Source: an uncultured Eubacteriales bacterium
GTDB lineage: Bacteria; Bacillota; Clostridia; Oscillospirales; Acutalibacteraceae
Direction: 5' to 3'
Assembly (NCBI GenBank): GCA_934486705.1
Contig: CAKSQS010000012.1
Coordinates: 1-56,258, forward strand
Length of the DNA: 56,258 bases
Part shown: in pieces, positions 22,923-32,714 of the stretch
How positions within the stretch are numbered: position 1 is the stretch's first letter
Layout: each line of letters starts with the position of its first letter
Position numbers and translations under genes: made by a program
The notes under the pieces: model-generated
The model's input: only the letters and a program-made list of their open reading frames with translations
What the model was told of the DNA's origin: nothing
The model's database searches: none

Positions 22923-25730
22923 GTGAAAAAAATAGTTTCTTCCATTTCGGCTGTCTTAATATTGCTTACTTGTCCGTTTTCGGCATTTGCCGCAAACAGC
23001 GGCACAGATTACCGCAGCTATCTGTCAGCTAATAAGACAGCGGAAACTAACGGCGATTTTGAAATTTCTTTAAGCACGCCTTCCGCCCTGTTTGCGGGTG
23101 CGGCTCTTTCGGAGTTTGAGGGAGAAAAAGCGGTTACCTTTACCGATGAAAACGGCAGAGCCGATTTCATTTTTTCGGCGGAAAGCGATATGAGCTGCCA
23201 TATGGAGCTTACATACGCGCCCGTTATCGGCGGCAGCACAGGCGGCAGCTCGGCGGGAATTATGATAAACGGCGAGTATCCGTTTAACGAGGCAAAGGAG
23301 CTTGACCTTTTCTGGCGGTGGAAAAACTCCGAGGTTACTGCCGATAAACGCGGAAACGAAATTCTTTCTTCAATGAGCGCGGTAGAGGAAAAAACCGCGG
23401 CGGTGCTTTCAGACCCCTCGGGCAGGCAGCAAAAGCCATTGCTTTTCGGGTTTAAAAATGGCGAAAACAAAATAAGCGTTATTGCAAACACGGGAAATTT
23501 CCGATTGCTTAAAATAAGACTTTTTATGGGCAAAACTCTTAAAGCCTATAACGAGACCGAAAAAGACGGCAGGGCTGCAATCGGCAGGGAAATTATTCTT
23601 GAGGCGGAAAAGTTTACCGAGGCCTCCTCTACAACGCTTACGCCCGATTATGATAAAAGCAGCGCGGGCACATCCCCCAACGACCCCGTAAAGCTTTTGT
23701 ATAACTACATACCCGATGAAAAATACCGTTACACGGGGCAGTGGCTCAAATGGGAGTTTACGCCCGAGGAAAGCGGACTGTATGAAATTTCAATGCGGGT
23801 AAGGCAAAACGCGAAAAGCGGATTTACTTCATCCCGCAGGCTTTACATAAACGGCGAAGTGCCCTTTGCTGAATGTGATGAAATAAAGTTTGAATATTCA
23901 GGCGACTGGTACATAAAGGAGCTCGGCGAAAAAGAACCTTATACCTTTTATTTTGAAAAAGGGAAGAAGTACACGCTGACGCTTGAAGTGACCGCAGGTT
24001 CGCTTTCGGAAATTACGGGCAGGTTAGACGACCTTATTTACAAGCTGAACTCGCTTTACCGCAGCGTGATTATGGTTATAGGCACAGACCCTGATACGTA
24101 CAGAGATTATCAGCTCGGGAAAATGATTCCGAATTTTAACGAAACGGTCGATTCGCTTGAAACTGAGCTTGAAAACATAACCAAAGAGCTTAAAAAACGC
24201 AATTCGGGGCGCTCGGGCAGCTCGCTTTCGGGCTTTCACTCGCTTTTGAACAGACTTGCGGGAATCGAGAAAAACCCCGATACGCTGGCTAAAAATATTT
24301 CGTCCTTTAAAAGCGAAATAAGCACCCTTTCCTCTTGGAATCAGGACGCGAAGGACCAACCGCTCGATATTGATTATATTGATATTCATTCACCCGATAA
24401 ATGCCGCAAAAATGCGGGCGGCTCGTTTTTTAAGCAGTTGGCTTTCGATATTAAGCGCATAGTTTCCTCCTTTGCTGAGGATTACGGAACGGTGGGCGAC
24501 GTTTACGACGAGGCGTCCTCGCTCAATATATGGATGAGCGCCGGCAGAGACCAAATGAATATTCTTAAAAAGTCAGTGGATAATTCCTTTGCCGCAAATT
24601 ACGGAATAAACTCCAACATTTCCTTGGTTACGGTGGATATACGAACGGCGGTGTTGGCGGGAACAGCGCCCGACGTTTCGCTGTTTGTTTCGGGCGATAT
24701 GCCGGTTAATTTGGCGCTTAGGGGCGCGGTTGCCGATTTATCAAAGCAGGAGGGCTTTGACACCGTTGCAAAGCGGTTTGAAAGCGAAACGCTGAAACCC
24801 TTTGAATACGGCGGCGGAACATATGCGCTGCCCATAAGCGAAACCTTTAATATGATGTTTGTGCGAACCGATGTTTTTGAAGAACTGGGGCTTGACGTGC
24901 CCGATACATGGGATGATTTTTACAGGGTCTCCACAATATTGCAAAGAAATAACTTAGAAGTGGGCGTGCCCGCAAATATAGGAATGTTCGCAACGCTCCT
25001 GTTCCAGAACGGCGGCAGCTTTTATAACGAAAAGCTTAACGGTACAGAGTTCGGCAGCGAGGCAGCCATAAAGGCGTTTGAAACCTGGACGGGGCTTTTT
25101 GCAAGATACGGCTTTCCGCTTGCATACGATTTTTATAACCGTTTCAGTTCGGGCGAAATGCCGCTTGCCATAACCGATTATACACAGTATTTAAAGGTTG
25201 AGGCGGCGTCCCCCGAGCTTTCGGGCAGGTGGGGAATGTACTTAATACCGGGAACGGTAAAACCCGACGGCAGCATTGACCGCACGCTTTCAATAAGCGC
25301 GGCTTCGGGAGCGGATACAAGCCCCGGGCTTGCGCAATCGGTAACTTCGGCGGTTATTTTCAGCGGTTCAAAGCATAAGGCAGAGGCGTGGAAATTCCTC
25401 GATTGGTTTACGTCAGATGAGACTCAAAGTCAGTACGGCAGGGAAATAGAGGATGCGCTCGGCTCTATTTCGCGGTATACCTCGGCTAATGTAAACGCGT
25501 TTAAATCACTGCCGTGGAGCAAGGCGGAGCGCGAGCTTTTGGAAACGCAGCGGGGCAGCATAAGGGCTATAAACGAGGTATCGGGTAATTACAGCGTAAC
25601 GCGCGAGCTTATAAACGCTTTCCGCAAGGTGGTTTACAGCAATTCCAACGCAACCGATACAATATACACCTACAACAAGCGAATAAACAAAGAGCTTGCC
25701 CGTAAGAATAAGGAGAGTGACAACAGATGA
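22923..25730 (+). CDS. Large extracellular solute-binding protein with N-terminal carbohydrate-binding-like domains
   Basis: 935 residues, about twice the size of usual sugar-binding proteins. A signal peptide (1-23, FSAFA before the cut) without a lipobox is followed by a beta-rich domain (about 30-210). A second domain (about 220-370) opens with REIILEAEKF and contains WLKWEFTPEESGLYEI, like CBM6/35-type modules. A helical linker (about 390-500) leads to a type 1 solute-binding domain (about 540-930, FEYGGGTYALPISETFNMMFV, WKFLDWFTSDETQSQYG). The start is GTG with GAGGGT before it. It overlaps the permease gene by 4 bp and is the first gene of the big plus-strand operon. The extra domains may hold the polymer while the last domain takes oligomers. 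Confidence 0.85.
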   Translation: MKKIVSSISAVLILLTCPFSAFAANSGTDYRSYLSANKTAETNGDFEISLSTPSALFAGAALSEFEGEKAVTFTDENGRADFIFSAESDMSCHMELTYAPVIGGSTGGSSAGIMINGEYPFNEAKELDLFWRWKNSEVTADKRGNEILSSMSAVEEKTAAVLSDPSGRQQKPLLFGFKNGENKISVIANTGNFRLLKIRLFMGKTLKAYNETEKDGRAAIGREIILEAEKFTEASSTTLTPDYDKSSAGTSPNDPVKLLYNYIPDEKYRYTGQWLKWEFTPEESGLYEISMRVRQNAKSGFTSSRRLYINGEVPFAECDEIKFEYSGDWYIKELGEKEPYTFYFEKGKKYTLTLEVTAGSLSEITGRLDDLIYKLNSLYRSVIMVIGTDPDTYRDYQLGKMIPNFNETVDSLETELENITKELKKRNSGRSGSSLSGFHSLLNRLAGIEKNPDTLAKNISSFKSEISTLSSWNQDAKDQPLDIDYIDIHSPDKCRKNAGGSFFKQLAFDIKRIVSSFAEDYGTVGDVYDEASSLNIWMSAGRDQMNILKKSVDNSFAANYGINSNISLVTVDIRTAVLAGTAPDVSLFVSGDMPVNLALRGAVADLSKQEGFDTVAKRFESETLKPFEYGGGTYALPISETFNMMFVRTDVFEELGLDVPDTWDDFYRVSTILQRNNLEVGVPANIGMFATLLFQNGGSFYNEKLNGTEFGSEAAIKAFETWTGLFARYGFPLAYDFYNRFSSGEMPLAITDYTQYLKVEAASPELSGRWGMYLIPGTVKPDGSIDRTLSISAASGADTSPGLAQSVTSAVIFSGSKHKAEAWKFLDWFTSDETQSQYGREIEDALGSISRYTSANVNAFKSLPWSKAERELLETQRGSIRAINEVSGNYSVTRELINAFRKVVYSNSNATDTIYTYNKRINKELARKNKESDNR

Positions 25731-26632
25731 AAAATAAAACAGGTCTTTTGTCACGTATGGGCAAATATAAGGAATGCTATTTGCTTATAGCTCCGTTTTA
25801 CATTATTTTCAGCATTTTTGTTATAGCCCCCATTGCCATTGCAATATTTTTCGGCTTTACGGATTTTAATATGCTTGAGCCGCCTGAGTTTATAGGGCTT
25901 TCAAATTATTTAACGCTGCTGTTTGAGGACGATGTGTTCTTGGTGGCGGTAAGAAATACGCTTATATTCGCGGTTATAACAGGGCCTATAAGCTATTTTG
26001 CCTGCCTGTTTTTCGCGTGGATGATAAACGAGCTGCCGCGCACGCTGCGCTCGGTTATGACCTTTGTGTTTTACGCGCCCTCAATGTCGGGAATGCTGTA
26101 TGTTATATGGTCTTATATCTTCTCGGGCGATATGTACGGCTTTTTAAATCAGCTGCTTATGTCCTCGGGGCTTGTAAAAGAGCCCGTGCAATGGCTGACG
26201 GATACAAAAACCATGCTCGGCTGCATTATAATAGTGCAGATATGGATGAGCCTCGGAACTTCGTTCCTTGCCTTTATTGCGGGTCTTCAAAATGTAGACC
26301 GCAGCCTTTACGAGGCGGGCGCGGTGGACGGAGTGCGAAACCGTATGCAGGAGCTTATATACATAACTCTGCCCTCAATGGGCCCGCAGCTGCTTTTCAG
26401 CGCGGTTATGCAGATAAGCGCGGCGTTTTCGGTAAGCGATGTTTGTATGACCCTTGCGGGCTTTCCCTCAACCGATAACGCGGCGCTCACGGTTGCAACG
26501 CACGCGTATGACTACGGTATGATAAGGTTTGAAATGGGCTATGCCTGCGCCGTTACCTCGGTTTTGTTTATTGCAATGATGGCGGTAAACAACCGTATAC
26601 AGAAAATCATCGGCAAGTACGCCGCTGTTTAA
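25727..26632 (+). CDS. Sugar ABC transporter permease (MalF-type)
   Basis: 301 residues with six membrane segments and the EAA loop (YEAGAVDGVRNRMQELIYI) that contacts the ATPase. It belongs to the CUT1 carbohydrate uptake class and pairs with the next gene. The ATPase is not encoded in this window, so a shared MsmK-like ATPase elsewhere is likely. Confidence 0.93.
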   Translation: MKNKTGLLSRMGKYKECYLLIAPFYIIFSIFVIAPIAIAIFFGFTDFNMLEPPEFIGLSNYLTLLFEDDVFLVAVRNTLIFAVITGPISYFACLFFAWMINELPRTLRSVMTFVFYAPSMSGMLYVIWSYIFSGDMYGFLNQLLMSSGLVKEPVQWLTDTKTMLGCIIIVQIWMSLGTSFLAFIAGLQNVDRSLYEAGAVDGVRNRMQELIYITLPSMGPQLLFSAVMQISAAFSVSDVCMTLAGFPSTDNAALTVATHAYDYGMIRFEMGYACAVTSVLFIAMMAVNNRIQKIIGKYAAV

Positions 26633-26645
26633 AGGAGACTCTTAA

Positions 26646-27506
26646 ATGAAGCTTAAAAGAAGTAAAACCGGACCGGCGCGTTCAACCGGCGGAGATACGG
26701 CGGTATTTTTAATACTTCTGCTTGTGGGTATGTTTATGATGCTCCCGTTTGTTTACGCAATAGTGCAGTCGCTTAAACCCACCGAGGAAATTTTTGCATA
26801 CCCGCCCAAGTTTTTTGTGCGCAACCCGACGGGTGAAAACTATAAAACGCTGTCGCAATTGGTGGACAGCCTTTGGATTCCGTTCGGCAGATACATTATA
26901 AACAGCGCGGCGGTAACCGTTGCGGGCACGGGGCTTAATTTGCTTTTCAGCTCAATGGCGGCCTTTGCGTTTGCAAAATACAATTTCCCCGGCAACAGGT
27001 GGATGTTCTCGCTTATAGTGGCGGCGCTGCTTTTTTCGGGAACGGTTACGGCGCTGCCGCAGTACATAATAATGTCGGGTCTCGGGCTTATAAATTCGCT
27101 TTTTGCGCTTATAATTCCTGCGGCGGGCACTCCGCTGGGACTTTTCCTTATGAAAAACTTTATGGTGCAGATACCCGATACGGTTATTGAAGCGGCTACT
27201 ATTGACGGCGCGGGCATATTTAAAATTTATTATAAAATATGTATGCCGCTTGTAAAGCCTGCAGCGCTGACGCTTATAATCTTCTCGTTTCAGGGACTTT
27301 GGAACTCAACCGGCGGCAACTATATATATGAAGAGGCGTGGAAACTGCTGCCCACCGTTTTAAACGACGTTGCGGCGTCGGGTATTGCGAGGGTCGGTTC
27401 TGCGTCGGCGGCATCGGTGCTTATGATGATACCGCCATGTATACTTTTTATAGTTACCCAAAGCCGAATAGTTGAAACAATGGCTTTTTCCGGAATTAAG
27501 GGTTAG
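26646..27506 (+). CDS. Sugar ABC transporter permease (MalG-type)
   Basis: 286 residues, six membrane segments, EAA loop IEAATIDGAGIFKIYYKI. The N-terminal SLKPTEEIFAYPP segment is typical of MalG/LplC-like permeases. It forms the channel with the preceding gene, 13 bp apart, with an AAAGGAGA site before the ATG. Confidence 0.93.
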   Translation: MKLKRSKTGPARSTGGDTAVFLILLLVGMFMMLPFVYAIVQSLKPTEEIFAYPPKFFVRNPTGENYKTLSQLVDSLWIPFGRYIINSAAVTVAGTGLNLLFSSMAAFAFAKYNFPGNRWMFSLIVAALLFSGTVTALPQYIIMSGLGLINSLFALIIPAAGTPLGLFLMKNFMVQIPDTVIEAATIDGAGIFKIYYKICMPLVKPAALTLIIFSFQGLWNSTGGNYIYEEAWKLLPTVLNDVAASGIARVGSASAASVLMMIPPCILFIVTQSRIVETMAFSGIKG

Positions 27507-27520
27507 AAAGGAAAAAGAAT

Positions 27521-29608
27521 ATGAGAAAAGGTTTTAAAGGTTCGGTTTCGGTTACAGTAGCCGCGGTTTTAATGCTTTTATCCGCAACATATGCCTCGGC
27601 GGCTTCTTATAAATCCTATAATTACAATTCCTTCGGCGAGGTTACCGAAACGGCGGATATATATGAGCCCGCTCTGTCGCTCAGCGGCGAAAAGCTCGGA
27701 ATAGGCGCGTTTTCTTCACCGACCGATATTTTTGAAAAGGACGGCAGTCTTTATATACTGGATTCGGGTAATAACCGCATAGCGGTATATGATACCGACG
27801 GGTGCGGCAGAGAAATTACCGTTACAAACGGCGGGGTCGCTGTGGACTTAAGCAAAGCGACAGGGCTTTATATTGATACGTCGGGCACGGTTTATATAGC
27901 CGATTCTGGAAACGGCTGCGTGTGGGTGGCTGATAAAAACGGCTCGGTTAAAGCTAAAATTACAAAACCGAAATCGGAATATTTTGACGACGCGCTGGAA
28001 TTTCTGCCGCGTCGCGTTACGGGGGACACGGTAGGGAACATATACGTTCAGTGCACCGGCGTGTACGAGGGGCTTTTAATTCTTAACAGCGAGTTTGAAT
28101 TCAGCGGATTTTTCGGCAGCGAAAAGGTGCAGACCACGGCGGAGCTTTTGCGCAATTTCTTTTGGAAACAGCTTATGACCGCCGAGCAGCGCGAGGCTAT
28201 GGCGAATTACGTTCCGAGCGAAATTTACAGTATGGATATGAGCGCGGATAATTTTCTTTACACAATTACGCCGGGCAGCCTTATAGGCGGAAAATACTGT
28301 AAGTCTTCGCCCGACAGCATAAGGTGCTTAAACCCCAAGGGTGCGGATATACTGGAAAGCTCAATGTCAAAGGATGTTGAAAAGAGCTTTGAAAACGATA
28401 ACCGCTACCTTAACTTTATAGATATTGCTTATTCCGAAAACGGGTTTATAAATGTTATAGATAATAAGCAGGGCAGGGTTTACCAGTTTGATAATAATAT
28501 GCAGCTTGTTACCGCTTTCGGCGGAATAGGGGATTACGGCGGCACATTCAGGCAGCCGATTGCAATAGAGGCGTGCGGCGATGATATTGCGGTTTTGGAT
28601 TCAGAGAAAAACACAGTAACCTATTTTTCACTTACCGAAACGGGCAAAACCGTGCATAAAGCGCTGACGCTTTACAATGCGGGGAACTACTCCGAATCGC
28701 TTACCCCGTGGCGCGAGGTTATAAAAAGCAACCCGAATTTCAGGCTTGCATATATAGGCGTGGCGAACGCGCTGTTTAACGACGGCGAGTACAAAGAGGC
28801 AATGAATTATTACGAGCAGGCGCGCGATACCGAGGGCTACGGCAACGCCTACCGCGAATACCGCGTAATAATGATGCGGAACAATTTTATTTGGATACTT
28901 CTTGTTATAATCGCGCTGGCGGCGGCAGTAAAAATAACAAAAAAGCTGCTTGCCGAAAAAGGCTTTTCGGTATCGGGTAAGCTTTATTCCACGAATTTCG
29001 GAATGTCGCTTTACTCCGCCTTTCACCCGTTTGCGGGGTTTGACAGGCTGCGCAGCCGAAAAATCACCTCAAAAGCATTTATACTTTTTGTTTACATACT
29101 TCTTGTTTTGCTCGGCGTGTGCGAGCAGCAGTATATGGGCAAGGCGTTTGCTATTATCGATTCATCAAAGGTGAATATTTTAAATATCGCGCTTGTAAGG
29201 GCGGCGCTTTTAATCCTATTTGCGGCGGCAAACTGGGCGTTCAGCGAGCTTATGACCGGTAAAGCAACCTTTAAGCAGATATGTTTGTTCACTTCAGCCG
29301 CGCTTATTCCTTATATAATATCGGGATTTATACGGGTACTGTTGAGCCGCTTTTTGGTTCAGAACGAAGCGGTGTTTATGTCGGTAGTGCTGGCAATAGG
29401 AATTATTTGCAGCTTTGTTGTTTTAATGGCGGGCTTTTCGGTATTCCATGAATTTGAACTCGGAAAATCGGTATTTTCCTTTATTGTTACGCTTATAGGA
29501 ATAGTGCTTATAGTGGTTCTTGCGTTCCTATTCTATAACCTTACGCAGAATGTAATTGATTTTATTAAAACAGTGTTCAGCGAAATGCTGTTCAGAATGA
29601 ACGCATGA
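27521..29608 (+). CDS. NHL-propeller, TPR and YIP1-domain membrane protein
   Basis: 695 residues. A signal peptide (1-27) precedes an extracellular beta-propeller with NHL-type repeats (about 60-385: LYILDSGNNRIAVYD, VYIADSGNGCVWVAD, VIDNKQGRVYQFD). Then come a TPR-like helical pair (about 385-440, NFRLAYIGVANALFNDGEYKEAM, shortened), one membrane helix (about 450-470) and a YIP1-type domain with about five membrane segments (500-690). Function is unknown. From memory, proteins of this kind occur beside DUF5696 and sugar permeases in several Firmicutes. It may be a sensor or an assembly factor for the uptake system. It lies 14 bp after the permease. Confidence 0.7.
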   Translation: MRKGFKGSVSVTVAAVLMLLSATYASAASYKSYNYNSFGEVTETADIYEPALSLSGEKLGIGAFSSPTDIFEKDGSLYILDSGNNRIAVYDTDGCGREITVTNGGVAVDLSKATGLYIDTSGTVYIADSGNGCVWVADKNGSVKAKITKPKSEYFDDALEFLPRRVTGDTVGNIYVQCTGVYEGLLILNSEFEFSGFFGSEKVQTTAELLRNFFWKQLMTAEQREAMANYVPSEIYSMDMSADNFLYTITPGSLIGGKYCKSSPDSIRCLNPKGADILESSMSKDVEKSFENDNRYLNFIDIAYSENGFINVIDNKQGRVYQFDNNMQLVTAFGGIGDYGGTFRQPIAIEACGDDIAVLDSEKNTVTYFSLTETGKTVHKALTLYNAGNYSESLTPWREVIKSNPNFRLAYIGVANALFNDGEYKEAMNYYEQARDTEGYGNAYREYRVIMMRNNFIWILLVIIALAAAVKITKKLLAEKGFSVSGKLYSTNFGMSLYSAFHPFAGFDRLRSRKITSKAFILFVYILLVLLGVCEQQYMGKAFAIIDSSKVNILNIALVRAALLILFAAANWAFSELMTGKATFKQICLFTSAALIPYIISGFIRVLLSRFLVQNEAVFMSVVLAIGIICSFVVLMAGFSVFHEFELGKSVFSFIVTLIGIVLIVVLAFLFYNLTQNVIDFIKTVFSEMLFRMNA

Positions 29609-29622
29609 AAGGAGAGCGGACT

Positions 29623-31827
29623 ATGAAAAAATTTGTTTCGGCATTTCTTATGCTATGCACAGTTTGCTCTCTTTTTACCGCCTGCAAGGGCGGCGGAGCG
29701 CCGCAAAGCGAAAATCCGAAAAACGATATAATGACAAATGCCGCCGAGTATACCGATAAAAGCGGAGGCGAGTATGTTCCGTGCGGGGAAAGCGGCGGTT
29801 TAAAGCTTAGCTTTCGCCCGGATAACAATTACCTAAAAATTGAAAACACGGCGGATAATTCGGTTTGGTACAGCAGCCCCGAAAACGCGGGCGAGGATAC
29901 CGGCGCCTCAAAGCTTACGCAGTTTAAAATGATGTCTGCCGCTGTGGTTGAATACGTTAATACAACCTCTAAAAAGCGAACCGCGCTTAACCTTTACACC
30001 TCAAATATAAAATCGGGCAAGTATACGATTTATAAAATCAAAAACGGCGTAGCTTTTGAATACGGCATAACAGAGGTGGGCAAAAAGCTGTTTTTGGCGG
30101 CGTATCTTGAAAGCGGAAATTTACTGACCGAGGTATGGCTTGAGGACCTTGAAGAGAAAAAAGAAAATACAGCCGTATGCTCTGTTTCGGTATTACCGTA
30201 TTTTGTGCGGGGTACATCTGCTGACAGCGGCTACCTGTTTTTACCCGACGGCTCGGGAGCAACGGTCGATTTTTCAAATGTTATGCACTCGGGAAACGCT
30301 TACAGCCGCCCGATTTACGGCTACGAGCCGACGTCGGTTACCTCCGACTATTATCTTAACGTAAATAATAAATCCGTCTATCTTCCTGTGTACGGCGCAA
30401 GGGTGAACGGCAGCGCAATTATGGCAATTTGCGAGGAAGGCGCCGAAACGGGCACGCTTTCAGCCGAGGCGTGCGGGCAAAGCTCCTCCTATGCGAACGC
30501 ATATGTTAAATACAAGCTTTTAAATTCGGTTGAATACAATGTGGGGAATTACGCTACCGAGCTTTTTGATAAAATGGGTAACGGCGGAGTAATTAAAACA
30601 AGGTATATGTTTTTAAGCGGCGAAAACGCCGATTACAGCGGAATGGCGAGAGCCTACAGAGATTACCTTGTTAAAAGCTGCAAGCTTGAGCTTAAGAAAA
30701 CGCAAACGGGGCTTTATGCCGATGTTTATTCATCGGTAGTGAAAAAGGTTTCCACCCTCGGTGTGCCGCACAATAAAACCGTTACATTAACAAGCGAAAA
30801 GCAGCTTGCGGAAATAACCGAGCGCCTGAAAAAAGAGGGCGCGGAAAATATTACGGTGCGTTACCGCTCATGGAATACAGACGAGCTGAAAGGCAATAAG
30901 GTGACATCAGCCGACGGAAATATTTCGGCGAAAAAGCTTAAAAATGCCGAGAACGCACGAATTTTTCCCGCAATACTCAATTTGCAAAGCTATTCGGGCG
31001 GTACGTATTTGGGGCATCTTTTGGGCGCGTCAAAGTCAATTACGGGGCTGCCGTTTTCAAGAAAATCATATTTGCTCAGCAATCTTAACGAGACGGATAA
31101 AACCGAATACCTTATTTCGGTTTCGGGCTTTGTAAAAAATATGCCGCGAATTATAAAGGGACTTAAAAATAAGGGCTTTGAGCGCTTAGCCTTGGGCGAT
31201 ATAGGAAACACGCTTTACTGCGATTTCACAGGCGGCGGCAGCCGCAGAGACGGCACAATGGCGGTAATGACCGCCGCCGTAAAGCAAAGCGCCGAAAGCT
31301 TCGGCGAGCTGATGCTTTCGTCACCCAACGCCTACGCCGCGGTTTATGCCGATATTATTTATAACGCCCCCGTAACCGACAGCGGGCAGGATATTTTGAG
31401 CCGCAGCGTTCCGTTTTACACAATGGCTTTAAGCGGAATTTCAGAGCTTGCCGCCGGCGCTTACAACGGTGAAAACGGCGATAGCTCGCTGCTTTACACA
31501 GTCGCCGCAGGTGCGGGTTTCAGCGCCGAATGGATGGCTGAGGGCAGGGAAAAGCTTGCGGGCACGCCGCTTTCAAGCCTTTCTAACGTTAATTTTGAAG
31601 AAACCTGTAAGAGCGCGCTGACGCTTTACAAAAGGGTTGCAAAGGTATACTCGGGTATAAACGGCAGCAGAATTTATTCACATAATTACATTGCCGAAAA
31701 CGTGAGCGTGACCGAATACGAAAACGGGCTTAGAATATATGTGAATTTCGGCAAAGAACCCTATACTTTACAGGACGGTACGGAAATACCGGCAGAGGAT
31801 TTCATGGCAAAGGCGGGTGAACGGTAA
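29623..31827 (+). CDS. DUF5696-like lipoprotein
   Basis: 734 residues from the ATG at 29623 (GAAAGGAGAGC before it; the 18 bases upstream overlap the previous gene). The lipobox LFTACKGG makes Cys about 21 the lipidated residue. The body contains YLFLPDGSGATVDF, RPIYGYEPTSVTSDY and GMARAYRDYLV in the first part and a TIM-barrel-like second half (ITVRYRSWNTDELKG, RLALGDIGNTLYCDF). I recognise it as resembling DUF5696 proteins, which are thought to be glycan-active from their context. No catalytic residues are assigned. It is anchored outside, between the two permease pairs. Confidence 0.65.
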   Translation: MKKFVSAFLMLCTVCSLFTACKGGGAPQSENPKNDIMTNAAEYTDKSGGEYVPCGESGGLKLSFRPDNNYLKIENTADNSVWYSSPENAGEDTGASKLTQFKMMSAAVVEYVNTTSKKRTALNLYTSNIKSGKYTIYKIKNGVAFEYGITEVGKKLFLAAYLESGNLLTEVWLEDLEEKKENTAVCSVSVLPYFVRGTSADSGYLFLPDGSGATVDFSNVMHSGNAYSRPIYGYEPTSVTSDYYLNVNNKSVYLPVYGARVNGSAIMAICEEGAETGTLSAEACGQSSSYANAYVKYKLLNSVEYNVGNYATELFDKMGNGGVIKTRYMFLSGENADYSGMARAYRDYLVKSCKLELKKTQTGLYADVYSSVVKKVSTLGVPHNKTVTLTSEKQLAEITERLKKEGAENITVRYRSWNTDELKGNKVTSADGNISAKKLKNAENARIFPAILNLQSYSGGTYLGHLLGASKSITGLPFSRKSYLLSNLNETDKTEYLISVSGFVKNMPRIIKGLKNKGFERLALGDIGNTLYCDFTGGGSRRDGTMAVMTAAVKQSAESFGELMLSSPNAYAAVYADIIYNAPVTDSGQDILSRSVPFYTMALSGISELAAGAYNGENGDSSLLYTVAAGAGFSAEWMAEGREKLAGTPLSSLSNVNFEETCKSALTLYKRVAKVYSGINGSRIYSHNYIAENVSVTEYENGLRIYVNFGKEPYTLQDGTEIPAEDFMAKAGER

Positions 31828-32714
31828 TGAAAAAGCTATCCTACGAAAGAAAAAAGTCATATTACGGCTATGCGTTTATCTCCCTTTGGGCTGTGGGCTT
31901 TATTTTCCTGTTTTTGCTGCCGTTTATAACCTCGGTAAGGTACAGCCTTTCAAGCGTGACCATAAAGCAGGGCTATGTGGGGCTTGAAGCCTGCGGCTTT
32001 AATAACTTTGTGAATCTGTTTGTTAAAAACCCCGATTTTCTGCCTGCCTTTACCGAAACGGTAACCACGGTTGCGGCGAAATCACCGCTTATAATAATAT
32101 TTTCGCTTTTCATAGCGGTGGTGCTCAACCAAAAATTCAGGGGCAGAACCTTTTTCCGCGCGGTGTTCTTTCTGCCGGTTATAATTGCGGGCGGTATAGC
32201 CATTGAAATAATAAACGGCAACTATTTTTTGGGGCTTATTTCCTCGGGCGACCGCTCAAACGCGCTTTTTCAGTCGCAGTCGATAGCGGCATCGCTTACA
32301 GGTGCGGGAATACCGCAGACCGCGGTTGATTATATTCTTAAAACGGTTGAGGAAATATTCGGGCTTGTATGGAACTCGGGAATACAAATTTTAATATTCA
32401 TTGCGGGGCTGCAGTCTATACCGTCCACGCTTTACGAGGTGGCGGACGTTGAGGGCACAAACGGCTGGACTACCTTCTGGAAAATAACCGTTCCCATGTT
32501 AGCGCCTATGCTTGTGGTAAACATTTTCTACACCGTTGTGGATAATATGATAAGCTACTCAAACAGTATGTTCAAGCTTATAGACGATTATATGAACGCT
32601 TTGAAATTCGACCAGGCGGCGGCAATGTCGGTTATATGCTTTGCGGTAATATTTATAGCGGTCGTGCTTATTTATATTATCGGCAACAGATATGTTTATT
32701 ACGCCGTTGACTGA
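31827..32714 (+). CDS. Sugar ABC transporter permease (MalF-type), second pair
   Basis: 295 residues, six membrane segments, EAA loop YEVADVEGTNGWTTFWKI. Start overlaps the previous stop (TAATG). A large loop (about 135-165) after the third segment is longer than in the first MalF-type permease. Confidence 0.92.
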   Translation: MKKLSYERKKSYYGYAFISLWAVGFIFLFLLPFITSVRYSLSSVTIKQGYVGLEACGFNNFVNLFVKNPDFLPAFTETVTTVAAKSPLIIIFSLFIAVVLNQKFRGRTFFRAVFFLPVIIAGGIAIEIINGNYFLGLISSGDRSNALFQSQSIAASLTGAGIPQTAVDYILKTVEEIFGLVWNSGIQILIFIAGLQSIPSTLYEVADVEGTNGWTTFWKITVPMLAPMLVVNIFYTVVDNMISYSNSMFKLIDDYMNALKFDQAAAMSVICFAVIFIAVVLIYIIGNRYVYYAVD

